A DNA stretch of 64,000 bases from NCBI RefSeq assembly GCF_001262075.1, contig NZ_CP012073.1, positions 2,033,001 through 2,097,000 on the forward strand. Direction: 5' to 3'. Origin of the DNA: Ottowia sp. oral taxon 894 (GTDB lineage: Bacteria > Pseudomonadota > Gammaproteobacteria > Burkholderiales > Burkholderiaceae_C). Made by a program: the position numbers and the translations under genes. Within the stretch, counting starts at the first letter, position 1; the number at the start of each line of letters is the position of its first letter. A model generated the notes under the pieces. That model was given only the letters and a program-made list of their open reading frames with translations, was not told where the DNA came from and ran no database searches. Below are positions 1 to 7,543 of the stretch, piece by piece.

Positions 1-58
1 CGCGGTAGCCGCCAATGACCGTGCCAGCGGGCAGTGAAGCAGGTTTGGGTTTTGACAT
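1..58 (-). CDS. N-terminus of a probable serine/threonine protein kinase (partial)
   Basis: Only the first 19 codons lie in the window, reading leftward from an ATG at 58. The peptide ends in GTVIGGYR, which resembles the segment just before the glycine-rich loop of bacterial Hanks-type kinases (pattern xGxxIGxYRI). In Burkholderiales a kinase gene, often with a PP2C phosphatase, commonly lies divergent to yicC, as here. Identity is inferred from this short piece and the neighbour; no catalytic motif is inside the window. Confidence 0.5.
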   Translation of the reverse strand, partial: MSKPKPASLPAGTVIGGYR

Positions 59-81
59 AATTTCAAGCCAGAAAACAAGTT

Positions 82-109
82 AGCCCGGCCTGACCGGGCT
101 TTCTTTTTG
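82..109 (+). terminator. Rho-independent terminator-like hairpin ahead of yicC
   Basis: A perfect 7-bp stem (AGCCCGG/CCGGGCT) with a 5-nt loop is followed by TTCTTTTT. The T-tract is on the rightward side only. It lies between two divergent genes, 72 nt before the yicC start, so it would stop rightward transcription entering yicC. It may act on a short leader RNA or on transcription running opposite to the kinase gene. Confidence 0.5.
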
Positions 110-180
110 TGCGTCAGCCGCCGCTTACGCTGCCTTCAGGCCGCGCGCGATCCACCTCGTTGCATCAGGAAAGATTTGAC

Positions 181-1089
181 ATGCCAGTTTACAGTATGAC
201 GGGTTACGCCAGCGCCCAGCACACCCCGGGCGGCAACGCCGAAATAGCCACGCCCGCCGCCTGCCTGGCGCTGGAGCTGCGCTCGGTCAACAGCCGCTTT
301 CTGGATGTGGTGCTGCGCCTGCCCGACGAGCTGCGCCCGCACGAGCCTGCCCTGCGCGAGCTGATCGCCAAGCGCCTCAAGCGCGGCAAGGTGGAACTGC
401 GCGTCAGCGTGGAAGCCGCTGCTGGCGGCGCCCTGCCCGATGTGCCCGTGCGCACTCTCCAGCGCCTGGCCGCCGCGCAGCAGCAAGTGCGCGTGTGGCT
501 GCCCGAAGCCGCCCCCCTCTCGGTCGCCGACGCCTTGCGCCTGGCCGCTGGCGACAGCGCCGCCAGCCCGGCCCTGGGCGAAGCCCTGCTGCCCCTGGCC
601 CGCCAGGCGCTTGATGAACTGGTGGCCGCCCGCCAGCGCGAAGGCGCGCGCCTGCTTGCCCTGCTGCAAGAGCGCATCACCGCCTTGCGCGCACTGGCCG
701 CGCAAGCCGCCCCGCTCGTGCCCCAGCTGGTGCAAGCGCAGCGCCAGCGCTTTCTGGAGCGCTGGCAGGAAGCCCTGGGCGCGGCCCCCGCCAGCGAAGC
801 CGTCACGCAAGCCGCGCAGGAACGCGCCCTGGCCGAAGCCACCGCGTTTGCCATCCGCATCGACGTGGCCGAAGAACTGGGCCGCCTGGCCGCGCACCTG
901 GACGAAATCGAAGCCGTGCTTCAAAAAGGCGGCGAAACCGGCAAGCGCCTGGACTTTCTCATTCAGGAGCTGCACCGCGAAGCCAACACCCTCGGCAGCA
1001 AATCCGCCACGCTGGAACTCACCCGCATCAGCGTGGATATGAAAGTGCTCATCGAACAAATGCGCGAACAGGTGCAGAACCTGGAATAA
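181..1089 (+). CDS. yicC: YicC family endoribonuclease
   Basis: 302-residue cytoplasmic protein of the YicC family, whose members are reported to act in RNA turnover. The family N-terminus MPVYSMTGYASA and the conserved C-terminal block (KRLDFLIQELHREANTLGSK, residues about 254-275, then MKVLIEQMREQVQNLE) are both intact, and the length is normal. The ATG at 181 is preceded by AGGAAAG at suitable spacing and gives the family-typical N-terminus; an in-frame GTG further upstream would add an unrelated tail. In many Burkholderiales the next gene is gmk, but here the following gene is an unrelated one on the opposite strand. Residue composition is Ala/Leu-rich, as expected for this GC-rich genome. 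Confidence 0.95.
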   Translation: MPVYSMTGYASAQHTPGGNAEIATPAACLALELRSVNSRFLDVVLRLPDELRPHEPALRELIAKRLKRGKVELRVSVEAAAGGALPDVPVRTLQRLAAAQQQVRVWLPEAAPLSVADALRLAAGDSAASPALGEALLPLARQALDELVAARQREGARLLALLQERITALRALAAQAAPLVPQLVQAQRQRFLERWQEALGAAPASEAVTQAAQERALAEATAFAIRIDVAEELGRLAAHLDEIEAVLQKGGETGKRLDFLIQELHREANTLGSKSATLELTRISVDMKVLIEQMREQVQNLE

Positions 1090-1164
1090 GCGCCGGGCCG
1101 CGCGACTCATTCAGGCGTTTTTGCATGCGGCCAAGCCGGAAAAACCAGACGGACGGCAGGGCGC

Positions 1165-1722
1165 TCAATCCTGCGCGCGCTCAATGAATCTCTCGTCTTC
1201 CCGCTTGCATGGGCGGCTGGGCGACTGAATGCCGTACCCCAGCCCCAGATACAAGGCGCTGCGGTAGCGGCCTGATTGCGTCAGCAGGTTGATGCCTTCC
1301 GCGCCCTGGCACATGCGCGCCCGCGTCACCCGGCCTGCCCGCAGCTCCGCCACGCTGCCTGCGCGCACCCTTGGAGCAGCCAGAACCATGCCCGCAAAAG
1401 GCATGGCCGGCGCAGGGCTTGCCTGGCCGCGCCATTCATAGCTGAGCGCTTCGCGGCCTGATGCAGTCATTGCGGCGTGCCCTTCCCCCGCCCGCGCAGA
1501 AGCAGGCGTCAATTCCTGGAGGGTGAATTTCCTGCAACAAACGGGCTGCCCATCGGGGCCTGGCCACTGCGCCCATAGCGGAACATTTGCCTCTGGCGCG
1601 TGCGTGAGATAGAAATGTGTCTGCCCGGACGGACTGACCACCACAAAACCCGAAGCAGGCGCCTGCGCCGCCGCAGACGCGCAGGTGCTGGCCCATGTAA
1701 TTGCCAGCAGACAGCGTTTCAT
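1165..1722 (-). CDS. Small exported protein, candidate periplasmic immunity partner
   Basis: 185-residue protein of unrecognised family. The ATG at 1722 gives a Sec signal peptide (MKRCLLAITWASTCASAAAQ, cut near residue 20), so the mature protein should be periplasmic. It has a CC pair near residue 62 and further cysteines near residues 138 and 170, which could form disulfides. The start lies one base past the stop of the M15 peptidase gene (1724), so the two are almost certainly one transcript and translationally coupled; an in-frame ATG at 1734 would overlap that gene. A periplasmic protein made straight after a leaderless peptidoglycan peptidase is the layout of an effector/immunity pair. 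That role is inference; no immunity family is recognised. Confidence 0.7.
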   Translation of the reverse strand: MKRCLLAITWASTCASAAAQAPASGFVVVSPSGQTHFYLTHAPEANVPLWAQWPGPDGQPVCCRKFTLQELTPASARAGEGHAAMTASGREALSYEWRGQASPAPAMPFAGMVLAAPRVRAGSVAELRAGRVTRARMCQGAEGINLLTQSGRYRSALYLGLGYGIQSPSRPCKREDERFIERAQD

Positions 1723-1723
1723 G

Positions 1724-2527
1724 CTAGCGGCCATTGGCTGACCAATGGGGAGGATCGCTGACAAGCTTGTGCACGCCAAATGAAGCACCTACCTTATGAA
1801 GGTCGCGGTTTGAATTAATCTTTATTGATTTTCCTCCGCCATTTTTCATGGTCTTACCCTTCATGTTGGAGATGGTCATGTCAATGGCAGTGCCGTCAAT
1901 ATGATTGGATGTGAGGGAGGGTTGATGTACGATCCCGTAGGCGTTTACCATGGCTTGCGCTGCCCTTTTTGATTTGGCTGCGTCGCCATGATCCCAGTTG
2001 ATATTGACTCCTTCACGGGCTGGAACCTCGCTGGGCTGAATGGTTCCATTGGCAATTTTCCACGCATAGTGCATCAGATAAGCCCTTTCAGCAGGCCGCC
2101 GCGTGGCAGATATGGAGACTTGGCCGCCAGCGGCTTCAATGGAACCAATGAAGTTTCTGACCTTGGAACGGAATCCTGCCTCCAGATCATCGATGGATCG
2201 GCTGGTGGGATATCTGCTGACCCATGCCGGACCACTCAACTCCCTGGATGACTCAGCAGGCGTTGCGGACGCTTGAATGGCTTCAATATTTCCCGCATTA
2301 ACCATGCCTTGATTTTGCACGCCAAAAGCAAAAGATGTGGCGTCTGCATGTAAACTGGAGAACGGAAAACTGAATGCCATGTCATGCAGCAAACGGCTGC
2401 CGCCAAGTGGCGTGTTGGCAGAAGGCTGCGAAAAATCGCCGGAGCCGGGTTCGGCCAACCTATTTTCAAAAGGCGATAGTTGCTGGGACGGAGAAAACGG
2501 ACGTGATAATCCTGTAATACCTGTCAT
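1724..2527 (-). CDS. M15-type (VanY/VanX-like) peptidoglycan peptidase without signal peptide; candidate secreted effector
   Basis: 267 residues. The C-terminal half (about 130-267) has the zinc-peptidase signature of family M15: SNHIDGTAID (His209, Asp216 as ligands) and DPPHW (Asp258 catalytic, His261 ligand), with an upstream conserved SATRR segment at 140-144. Such enzymes cut D-Ala-containing peptide crosslinks or stems. The first ~100 residues are Ser/Pro/Gly-rich and probably disordered, and there is no signal peptide, transmembrane segment or cysteine. The ATG at 2527 was chosen because AAAGGAA lies 6 nt upstream; an upstream in-frame start would add 31 residues lacking support. Base composition is clearly less GC-rich than neighbours. 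Export by a T6SS or T3SS is inferred from the missing signal peptide and the coupled exported downstream gene. The 276 bp upstream (2528-2803) are AT-rich and probably hold its promoter. Confidence 0.85.
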   Translation of the reverse strand: MTGITGLSRPFSPSQQLSPFENRLAEPGSGDFSQPSANTPLGGSRLLHDMAFSFPFSSLHADATSFAFGVQNQGMVNAGNIEAIQASATPAESSRELSGPAWVSRYPTSRSIDDLEAGFRSKVRNFIGSIEAAGGQVSISATRRPAERAYLMHYAWKIANGTIQPSEVPAREGVNINWDHGDAAKSKRAAQAMVNAYGIVHQPSLTSNHIDGTAIDMTISNMKGKTMKNGGGKSIKINSNRDLHKVGASFGVHKLVSDPPHWSANGR

Positions 2528-2803
2528 TGCAGTTCCTTTGAAAGATAAATAGCCATTGAAGCCGCATTTGCAGGCTTCGCGTTCCGCCAGAGCCGAAAGC
2601 GCTTCGTTCTGGCTGGTCAATTAAACCCAATAAGCATGTCGTCATGCAACTGGTGTAATTACTGTCTGGTAGTCTTCCTATGCTGTATTTCTGTACAAAT
2701 AACGAAAAAGTAAAAAACGACCGTAGTCAATACTCAAAGCGCCCCATCCCCGCCTCGCATGCCAAACGCCCGCAAGCGCCCGTGAAATCAGCGCGGGCCG
2801 CTA

Positions 2804-3787
2804 TCAATCCAGTAGCAGGGCGGCTTTCAGGCCGCTTTCCGCCGTGGGGTAGCGCAGCTTCAGGCGCAGCTCGCGCTTGAGGCGCTGGTTGGTCAGGCGG
2901 CGTGATTCGCGCAGAAAGCTCATTTGCAGCGCGGGCAGCGCAGCTTCGGCCTCGGCGCGGGGCATGCGCGGCGGGCAAGGCAGGCCGCACAGGCGCGCGG
3001 CCAGGTCGAACCAGTCGCCCATCTTCATCTGGCTGTCGTCGCACACGTTGTAGGCGCGGCGCGGGCGGGCGCGCCACAGGGCCAGGGCGCAGGCGCGGGC
3101 CAGGTCATCGGCGTGGATGTGGCTGGTGTAAACGTCATCCGGCGCGGCGAGCACGGGCGCGCGCCGCTCCAGCCGGGCGCGGGGCGAGCCGCCGGGGCGG
3201 TCGGCGGCGTAGATGCCGGGAATGCGCAGCACGGCAGCGCCCAGCGGGCGCAGCACGGCTTCGGCGGCGGCGCGGCGGCGCGCGCGCGCGGTTTGCGGGC
3301 GCAGCGGGCGGGTTTCGGGCGTGAAGCCGCCCTGGGCATCGCCATAAACGCCGGAAGTGGAGCCGTAAATGAACGCGGCCGGCCAGCGGCGGCGCAGGGC
3401 GCGCGCCAGCGCCAGGGTGCGCGCGTCGCCCCCGTCATTCGATGAAGGCGCGGGTGGCGCCAAGTGCAGCACGCGCCCCGCGCGCCCCGCCCAAGCGGCC
3501 AGCCGCCGCAAGCTGGCGGGCGCGTCCAGGTCGCCCGCCAGCGGCGTGATGCCCATCTGCCGCAAGGCGGCCGCCTTGGCGGCGCTGCGGCACAGGGCCA
3601 GCACGCGCACGCGCGGCAACAGCAGGCGGGCCGCGCGCACGCCCACATCGCCGCAGCCGACGATGAGCACACGCGCGCGGCGAAAGCGGGCGGGCAGCGC
3701 GCGGGGGCGCGCGCCGCAGAAAAAAAGGTTCACAGGCAAAATCCGCTCCCGGAACCGCCTCGCAGTTTTTGCAGGCGGTTTCTTCAT
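2804..3787 (-). CDS. NAD-dependent epimerase/dehydratase family protein (extended SDR, YeeZ-like)
   Basis: 327 residues. After a basic N-terminal extension of about 38 residues comes the Rossmann motif RVLIVGCGDVG, then YGSTSGVYG, the usual active-site strand of extended short-chain dehydrogenases, and a binding loop TSHIHADDLARA near residue 220. Substrate is unknown; proteins of this type are usually annotated as NAD-dependent epimerases. The ATG at 3787 is the only ATG before the Rossmann fold, and an in-frame GTG near 3733 would remove 18 residues. The start codon almost touches an E2 repeat (3791-3916), so that repeat forms most of the shared upstream region with the divergent reductase gene. 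Confidence 0.82.
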   Translation of the reverse strand: MKKPPAKTARRFRERILPVNLFFCGARPRALPARFRRARVLIVGCGDVGVRAARLLLPRVRVLALCRSAAKAAALRQMGITPLAGDLDAPASLRRLAAWAGRAGRVLHLAPPAPSSNDGGDARTLALARALRRRWPAAFIYGSTSGVYGDAQGGFTPETRPLRPQTARARRRAAAEAVLRPLGAAVLRIPGIYAADRPGGSPRARLERRAPVLAAPDDVYTSHIHADDLARACALALWRARPRRAYNVCDDSQMKMGDWFDLAARLCGLPCPPRMPRAEAEAALPALQMSFLRESRRLTNQRLKRELRLKLRYPTAESGLKAALLLD

Positions 3788-3790
3788 TCA

Positions 3791-3916
3791 GAGCCTGCTC
3801 GCAATCTGGCCGTGAAAGGCAGAAGCGTGGAAACCGGGATGGATTGCAAGGCGCAAACCGCCCGAATCCACGCTTTTCATGCTTTTTGCGCCCACAGGCT
3901 GATTGCAGGCAGGCTC
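3791..3916. repeat. E2 inverted-repeat element (complete, MITE-like)
   Basis: Starts with GAGCCTGCTCGCAATC and ends with GATTGCAGGCAGGCTC, so the ends are imperfect inverted repeats. The interior shares the family words CCGTGAAAGGCAGAAGCGTGG and AAGGCGCAAAC with the copy at 47366. It fills nearly the whole space between two divergent genes, so their promoters must lie in or beside it. Confidence 0.65.
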
Positions 3917-3943
3917 CCCAAAACAGCCCACGACGATACCCAA

Positions 3944-5005
3944 ATGAGCTTTTCCGTTACCGTGCAACCCGGCGGCTTCAGCTTTGAAGCCGAATCTGAT
4001 GAAACCCTGCTGGCCGCCGCCTTGCGCCAGAGCGTGGGCCTGCCCTATGGCTGCCAGGAGGGCGCCTGCGGCGCGTGCAAATGCAAAGTCACCTACGGCC
4101 AGGTGGCCCTGGGCGGGCATCTGGAAAGCGCCCTGTCCGCCGACGAGGCCGCGCAGGGCTACACCCTGACATGCCGCGCCCGCGCGCTGGGCCATGTGGT
4201 GCTGGAGTGCGATCAGGTCACGCTCGCCAGCCTCTACCCGCCGCGCAAAATGCCCGTGCGTGTGGCCGAGCTGGAGCGCCTCGCGCCTGACGTGATGCGC
4301 GTGCGGCTGCAACTGCCCGCCAACCAGCCCACGCCCTGGCGCGCCGGGCAGTTCATGGAATTCACCCTGCCCGATGGCAGCCGCCGCAGCTACAGCATGG
4401 CCAGCGCCCCGCAAGAGGCGGAGGATGAAGCGCCTGGCCCAAAGCGCGGCGCGCGCTATGTCGATCTGCACATCCGCCACCTGCCGGGCGGCAAATTCAC
4501 CGACCAGGTGTTTGGCGGCGGGCTGAAAGTGAAAGACATCCTGCACGCCGAAAGCCCGCTGGGCAGCTTTTTTCTGCGCGAAGACTCCCAAAAGCCCATC
4601 GTGCTGCTGGCCTCGGGCACGGGCTTTGCGCCCATCAAGGCCATCATCGAGCACATGCAGCGCCACGCCATTGCCCGCCCCGCCGCGCTCTACTGGGGCG
4701 GCCGCCGCCCGCAAGACCTGTACATGCACGAATGGGTGCTGGCACAGCAAGCGGCCATGCCCGGCCTGCGCTACGTGCCCGTCATCTCCGCCGCCCAGCC
4801 CGAAGACGGCTGGCAGGGCCGCACCGGCTACGTGCATGAAGCCGTGCTGCAAGACTGCCCCGATCTCTCCGGCCACCAGGTCTATGCCTGCGGCGCTCCT
4901 GCCATGGTGCGGGCCGCCCGCCACGACTTCACCACCCGCGCCCGCCTGCCCGAAAGCGAGTTCTACGCCGACGCCTTCACCAGCCAGGCCGACCTGGCCT
5001 CTTGA
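3944..5005 (+). CDS. 2Fe-2S ferredoxin-linked flavin reductase (CDP-6-deoxy-3,4-glucoseen reductase-like)
   Basis: 353 residues. Residues 1-90 form a plant-type ferredoxin domain with cluster cysteines in GCQEGACGACKCKV and a later LTCRA. Residues ~100-345 are a ferredoxin-NADP reductase-type module: FAD motif RRSYSMAS, a nucleotide-binding segment LASGTGFAPIKAII, and the C-terminal YACGAPAMV. It transfers electrons from NAD(P)H via flavin to the iron-sulfur cluster. The best-known homologue (AscD/E3) acts on a deoxysugar intermediate, but in this group such genes are usually orphan reductases with unknown partner. The ATG at 3944 gives MSFSVTVQPGG directly before the ferredoxin fold; the upstream open frame has no such similarity and overlaps E2. 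No deoxysugar genes are adjacent. Confidence 0.88.
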   Translation: MSFSVTVQPGGFSFEAESDETLLAAALRQSVGLPYGCQEGACGACKCKVTYGQVALGGHLESALSADEAAQGYTLTCRARALGHVVLECDQVTLASLYPPRKMPVRVAELERLAPDVMRVRLQLPANQPTPWRAGQFMEFTLPDGSRRSYSMASAPQEAEDEAPGPKRGARYVDLHIRHLPGGKFTDQVFGGGLKVKDILHAESPLGSFFLREDSQKPIVLLASGTGFAPIKAIIEHMQRHAIARPAALYWGGRRPQDLYMHEWVLAQQAAMPGLRYVPVISAAQPEDGWQGRTGYVHEAVLQDCPDLSGHQVYACGAPAMVRAARHDFTTRARLPESEFYADAFTSQADLAS

Positions 5006-5081
5006 GCGCCCGCCCACGGCCCGCTCCCGTGGGCGCAAGCGGATCGCATGGGGCAGCGCGCCAGGCTGGTTCGCAGGCCGG

Positions 5082-5170
5082 AATACGCTTCTTGATTGAT
5101 AGCGTGGTGTCCTAGTGGAATGTGCGCAAACGTCATTTTCAGCCCCTTGGATTTGCTTCTGTTTTTGATG
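5082..5170 (+). repeat. E1 intergenic repeat
   Basis: Contains ATAGCGTGGTGTCCTAGTGG, then TGCGCAAACG, and the right end TTGGATTTGCTTCTG followed by TTTTTGATG. Lies between the convergent ends of the reductase and rnhA genes. The left TTTGCTCCT motif is decayed here (ACGCTTCTTG). Confidence 0.8.
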
Positions 5171-5231
5171 GAATCAGCCGCTGCGCTGGCGGAAAAGAGC
5201 GGGCGTATCAGGCAGGCGGCTGGGCGGGCGG

Positions 5232-5675
5232 TCAGGCGGCGGCTTTAGGCACGCCCTGGTTGGCGAGGGCGTCGGCGCGTTCGTTGCCGGGGTGGCCGGC
5301 GTGGCCCTTGACCCAGTGCCAGCGGATCTCGTGCGGGCCGCCGCCGGCCAGCGCGTCCAGGCGCTGCCAGAGGTCGGCGTTTTTCACGGGCTGGCCGCTG
5401 GCGGTGCGCCAGCCTTTGGCTTTCCAGCCGTGTATCCATTCGGTGATGCCCTGGCGCACGTACTGGCTGTCGAGGTACAGGTCCACGCGGCAGGGGCGCT
5501 TGAGGGCGCCCAGGGCCTGAATGACGGCCAGCAGCTCCATGCGGTTGTTCGTGGTGCGCGCTTCGCCGCCGCACATCTGTTTTTCATATTTGCCGCTGCG
5601 CAGCAGCGCGCCCCAGCCGCCGGGGCCGGGGTTGCCTTTGCAGGCGCCGTCGGTGTAGATCTCTACGGTGTCCAA
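5232..5675 (-). CDS. rnhA: Ribonuclease HI
   Basis: 147-residue enzyme that cuts the RNA strand of RNA-DNA hybrids. All catalytic acidic residues are visible: Asp in [15 protein letters not shown], Glu in NNRMELLA, Asp in LYLDSQYV and Asp in NERADALA; the basic [12 protein letters not shown] loop is present. Length is normal. The start is a TTG at 5675: the in-frame codons before it are GCT and the TGA stop of the upstream methyltransferase gene, so no in-frame ATG is possible. An AAAGG lies about 10 nt upstream inside the methyltransferase 3' end, so translation is probably coupled. Confidence 0.96.
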   Translation of the reverse strand: MDTVEIYTDGACKGNPGPGGWGALLRSGKYEKQMCGGEARTTNNRMELLAVIQALGALKRPCRVDLYLDSQYVRQGITEWIHGWKAKGWRTASGQPVKNADLWQRLDALAGGGPHEIRWHWVKGHAGHPGNERADALANQGVPKAAA

Positions 5676-5678
5676 AGC

Positions 5679-6479
5679 TCATTGACCTTTCTGGGAGCGG
5701 GGCGCGGATTGTCCGCGCTGGCGCCGGGCGGGCGGGTTGGCCGCGCGGCTGGCGGCGGGCACGGGGGCCAGGCGGGCGGCGGGCGTTTTCCAGGCCGCGC
5801 CAATCAGGCGCATGCCGTGGGCGCGCTTGATGGCGCTGATGCACCAGGCCGCGCGGGTGATGGGCCAGCCCGTCGCGCCAGCGCGCGCCAGGCGCGCGGC
5901 CAGCTGGCGCAGCCAGCCAGCGCCCGGCGGCAAGCCGCTGTCGTTGCCGTAGCGCTGTTCGCACAGCTCGAAGCCGAGCAGGCGCAGCCAGTCGCGCAGG
6001 CGCTGCGGGGCGATGAATTCATGCCCTGGCGGCAGATACAGCGGGCTGCCGCCGTGCAGGCGCTGCCACAGGCGCGCGCGCCAGGGCACCAGGCCGGTGA
6101 TGACGAGGCGCCCCTCATGCATCAGCGCGCGGTGCGCTTCGCGCAGGGCGGCGTGGGGGTCGCCGCACAGCTCCAGCGTGTGCGGCAGGGCGATCAGATC
6201 GAGGCTGCCTTCGGCAAAAGGCAGCGCGGCGGGGTTGGCGGCCAGCAGGATGCGCCCGGCGGGCGCAGCCTGGGCGGCCTGGGCCGCATCGGCCGCATCG
6301 GGCAGGGCCAGCCAGCGGTGGGGCATGCGGTTGGCGGCCAGGGCGTCGATTTCAGGCAGGCCCAGTTGCAGGGCGTGGTAGCCGAAAACATCGGCCACGG
6401 CGGCGTCGAACTGCGCCTGCTCCCAGCGCAGCAGGGCCTGGCCGGGCGGGGTGCGGAACCAATCAGACGAGGCCATCAT
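5679..6479 (-). CDS. Class I SAM-dependent methyltransferase domain protein (rnhA operon)
   Basis: 266 residues, Methyltransf_11-like. The usual motif I glycine loop is not recognisable, but the post-core strand IALPHTLEL near residue 165, the HRALMHEGRLVITG segment and the GFELCEQRYG strand match the family that regularly precedes rnhA in Burkholderiales. The C-terminus (about 225-266) is a basic Pro/Arg/Ala tail, probably disordered. Substrate unknown. Only one codon separates its stop from the TTG start of rnhA, so the pair forms an operon. Two consecutive ATGs (6479, 6476) begin the protein. Because motif I is degenerate, SAM binding should not be taken for granted. Confidence 0.8.
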   Translation of the reverse strand: MMASSDWFRTPPGQALLRWEQAQFDAAVADVFGYHALQLGLPEIDALAANRMPHRWLALPDAADAAQAAQAAPAGRILLAANPAALPFAEGSLDLIALPHTLELCGDPHAALREAHRALMHEGRLVITGLVPWRARLWQRLHGGSPLYLPPGHEFIAPQRLRDWLRLLGFELCEQRYGNDSGLPPGAGWLRQLAARLARAGATGWPITRAAWCISAIKRAHGMRLIGAAWKTPAARLAPVPAASRAANPPARRQRGQSAPRSQKGQ

Positions 6480-6524
6480 CGCAGCGCCCCATGCGCTGGC
6501 TGCATTCCGCTTTGAAAGGGGTGT

Positions 6525-6615
6525 AAATTCGCTCCTCGTTTCATAGCATGATGTCCTGGTGGAATGGGCGCAGACGGCTTTTCAAGGCTCCTGAATCCGC
6601 TCTTCTTTTTTGATG
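6525..6615 (+). repeat. E1 intergenic repeat
   Basis: Complete copy: AAATTCGCTCCT on the left, CATAGCATGATGTCCTGGTG in the core, CCTGAATCCGCTC and TTTTTGATG on the right. Located between two divergent genes, so promoters of the methyltransferase and gloB genes lie in or next to it. Confidence 0.85.
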
Positions 6616-6691
6616 ATGGGCGGCCGCCTTGCCGGTGGCCGGCCGCTTCTGCGGGCAGGCGCGCCGGCCCCTCATGGATAATTTTTGGCTC

Positions 6692-7543
6692 ATGGAATTG
6701 CTTGCCCTGCCCGCCCTGAACGACAACTACGTCTGGCTGCTGCACGATGGCCGCCAGGCGCTGGCGGTGGACCCTGGCGACAGCGCCCCGGTGCTGCGCG
6801 CGCTGGCTGCACCGGCTGCGCCTGCCAATGGCCGCCTGACGCTGGCGGGCATTCTATTGACGCACCACCACGCCGATCACACGGGCGGCGCAGCCGCGCT
6901 GCATGCGGCCACGGGCGCGCCGGTGTTCGGCCCTGCGCAGGTTTTGCTGCCCTCGCCCACACCCGCGCCCTTGACCGTGGTGCAGGGCGGCGATGCCGTG
7001 CCGCTGCTGGGCCTGCCGTGGCAGGTGCTGGCCGTGCCGGGGCATACGGCCACGCACGTGGCCTACTTTTGCGAGCGGGTAGAAGCCAATGGCGTCAGCG
7101 CGCCGCTGCTGTTTTGCGGCGACGCGCTGTTTTCAGGCGGCTGCGGCCGCGTGTTTGAAGGCACGCCCGCGCAAATGCTCGCTTCGCTCGACGCGCTGGC
7201 CGCGCTGCCCGATGCCACCCGCGTGTGCTGCGGCCACGAATACACGCTGGCCAATTTGCGCTTTGCCCGCGCCGTGGAGCCTGATAACGCGCAACTTGCA
7301 CATTGGCAGGCGCGCTGCCAGGCGCTGCGCGAAGCGGGCCGGCCCACGCTGCCCAGCACCATTGGGCAGGAAAAAGCCATCAATCCTTTTCTGCGCTGCC
7401 GCGTGCCGCAAGTTGCGAGCGCCGCGCGCCGCGCGCCCGTGTCTGCGCCCGCCGTGTCTGGCGCAGGCTCTGCCAGCGGCGAGGCTGCGGATGCCGTGGC
7501 CGTTTTTGCCGCCCTTCGTGAATGGAAGAACCGTTTCTCATGA
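6692..7543 (+). CDS. gloB: Hydroxyacylglutathione hydrolase (glyoxalase II)
   Basis: 283 residues. Hydrolyses S-lactoylglutathione to lactate and glutathione in methylglyoxal detoxification. The metallo-beta-lactamase motif LTHHHADHTGG, the metal-binding PGHTATHVAYF, the FCGDALFSGGCGR loop and the CCGHEYT strand are all present. The ATG at 6692 gives MELLALPALNDNYVW, matching the family N-terminus; an ATG at 6674 would add six residues and cannot be excluded. A Ser/Ala/Pro insert around residues 247-268 lies in the glutathione-binding C-terminal region and looks lineage-specific. Its stop overlaps the mltD start in ATGA, so the two are translationally coupled. Confidence 0.94.
   Translation: MELLALPALNDNYVWLLHDGRQALAVDPGDSAPVLRALAAPAAPANGRLTLAGILLTHHHADHTGGAAALHAATGAPVFGPAQVLLPSPTPAPLTVVQGGDAVPLLGLPWQVLAVPGHTATHVAYFCERVEANGVSAPLLFCGDALFSGGCGRVFEGTPAQMLASLDALAALPDATRVCCGHEYTLANLRFARAVEPDNAQLAHWQARCQALREAGRPTLPSTIGQEKAINPFLRCRVPQVASAARRAPVSAPAVSGAGSASGEAADAVAVFAALREWKNRFS

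Noticed and set aside
3944-5005. Reductase as part of a deoxysugar (ascarylose-type) pathway
   Set aside because: No dehydratase or other sugar-nucleotide gene is adjacent; orphan copies are usual in this group, so only a generic electron-transfer role is supported.
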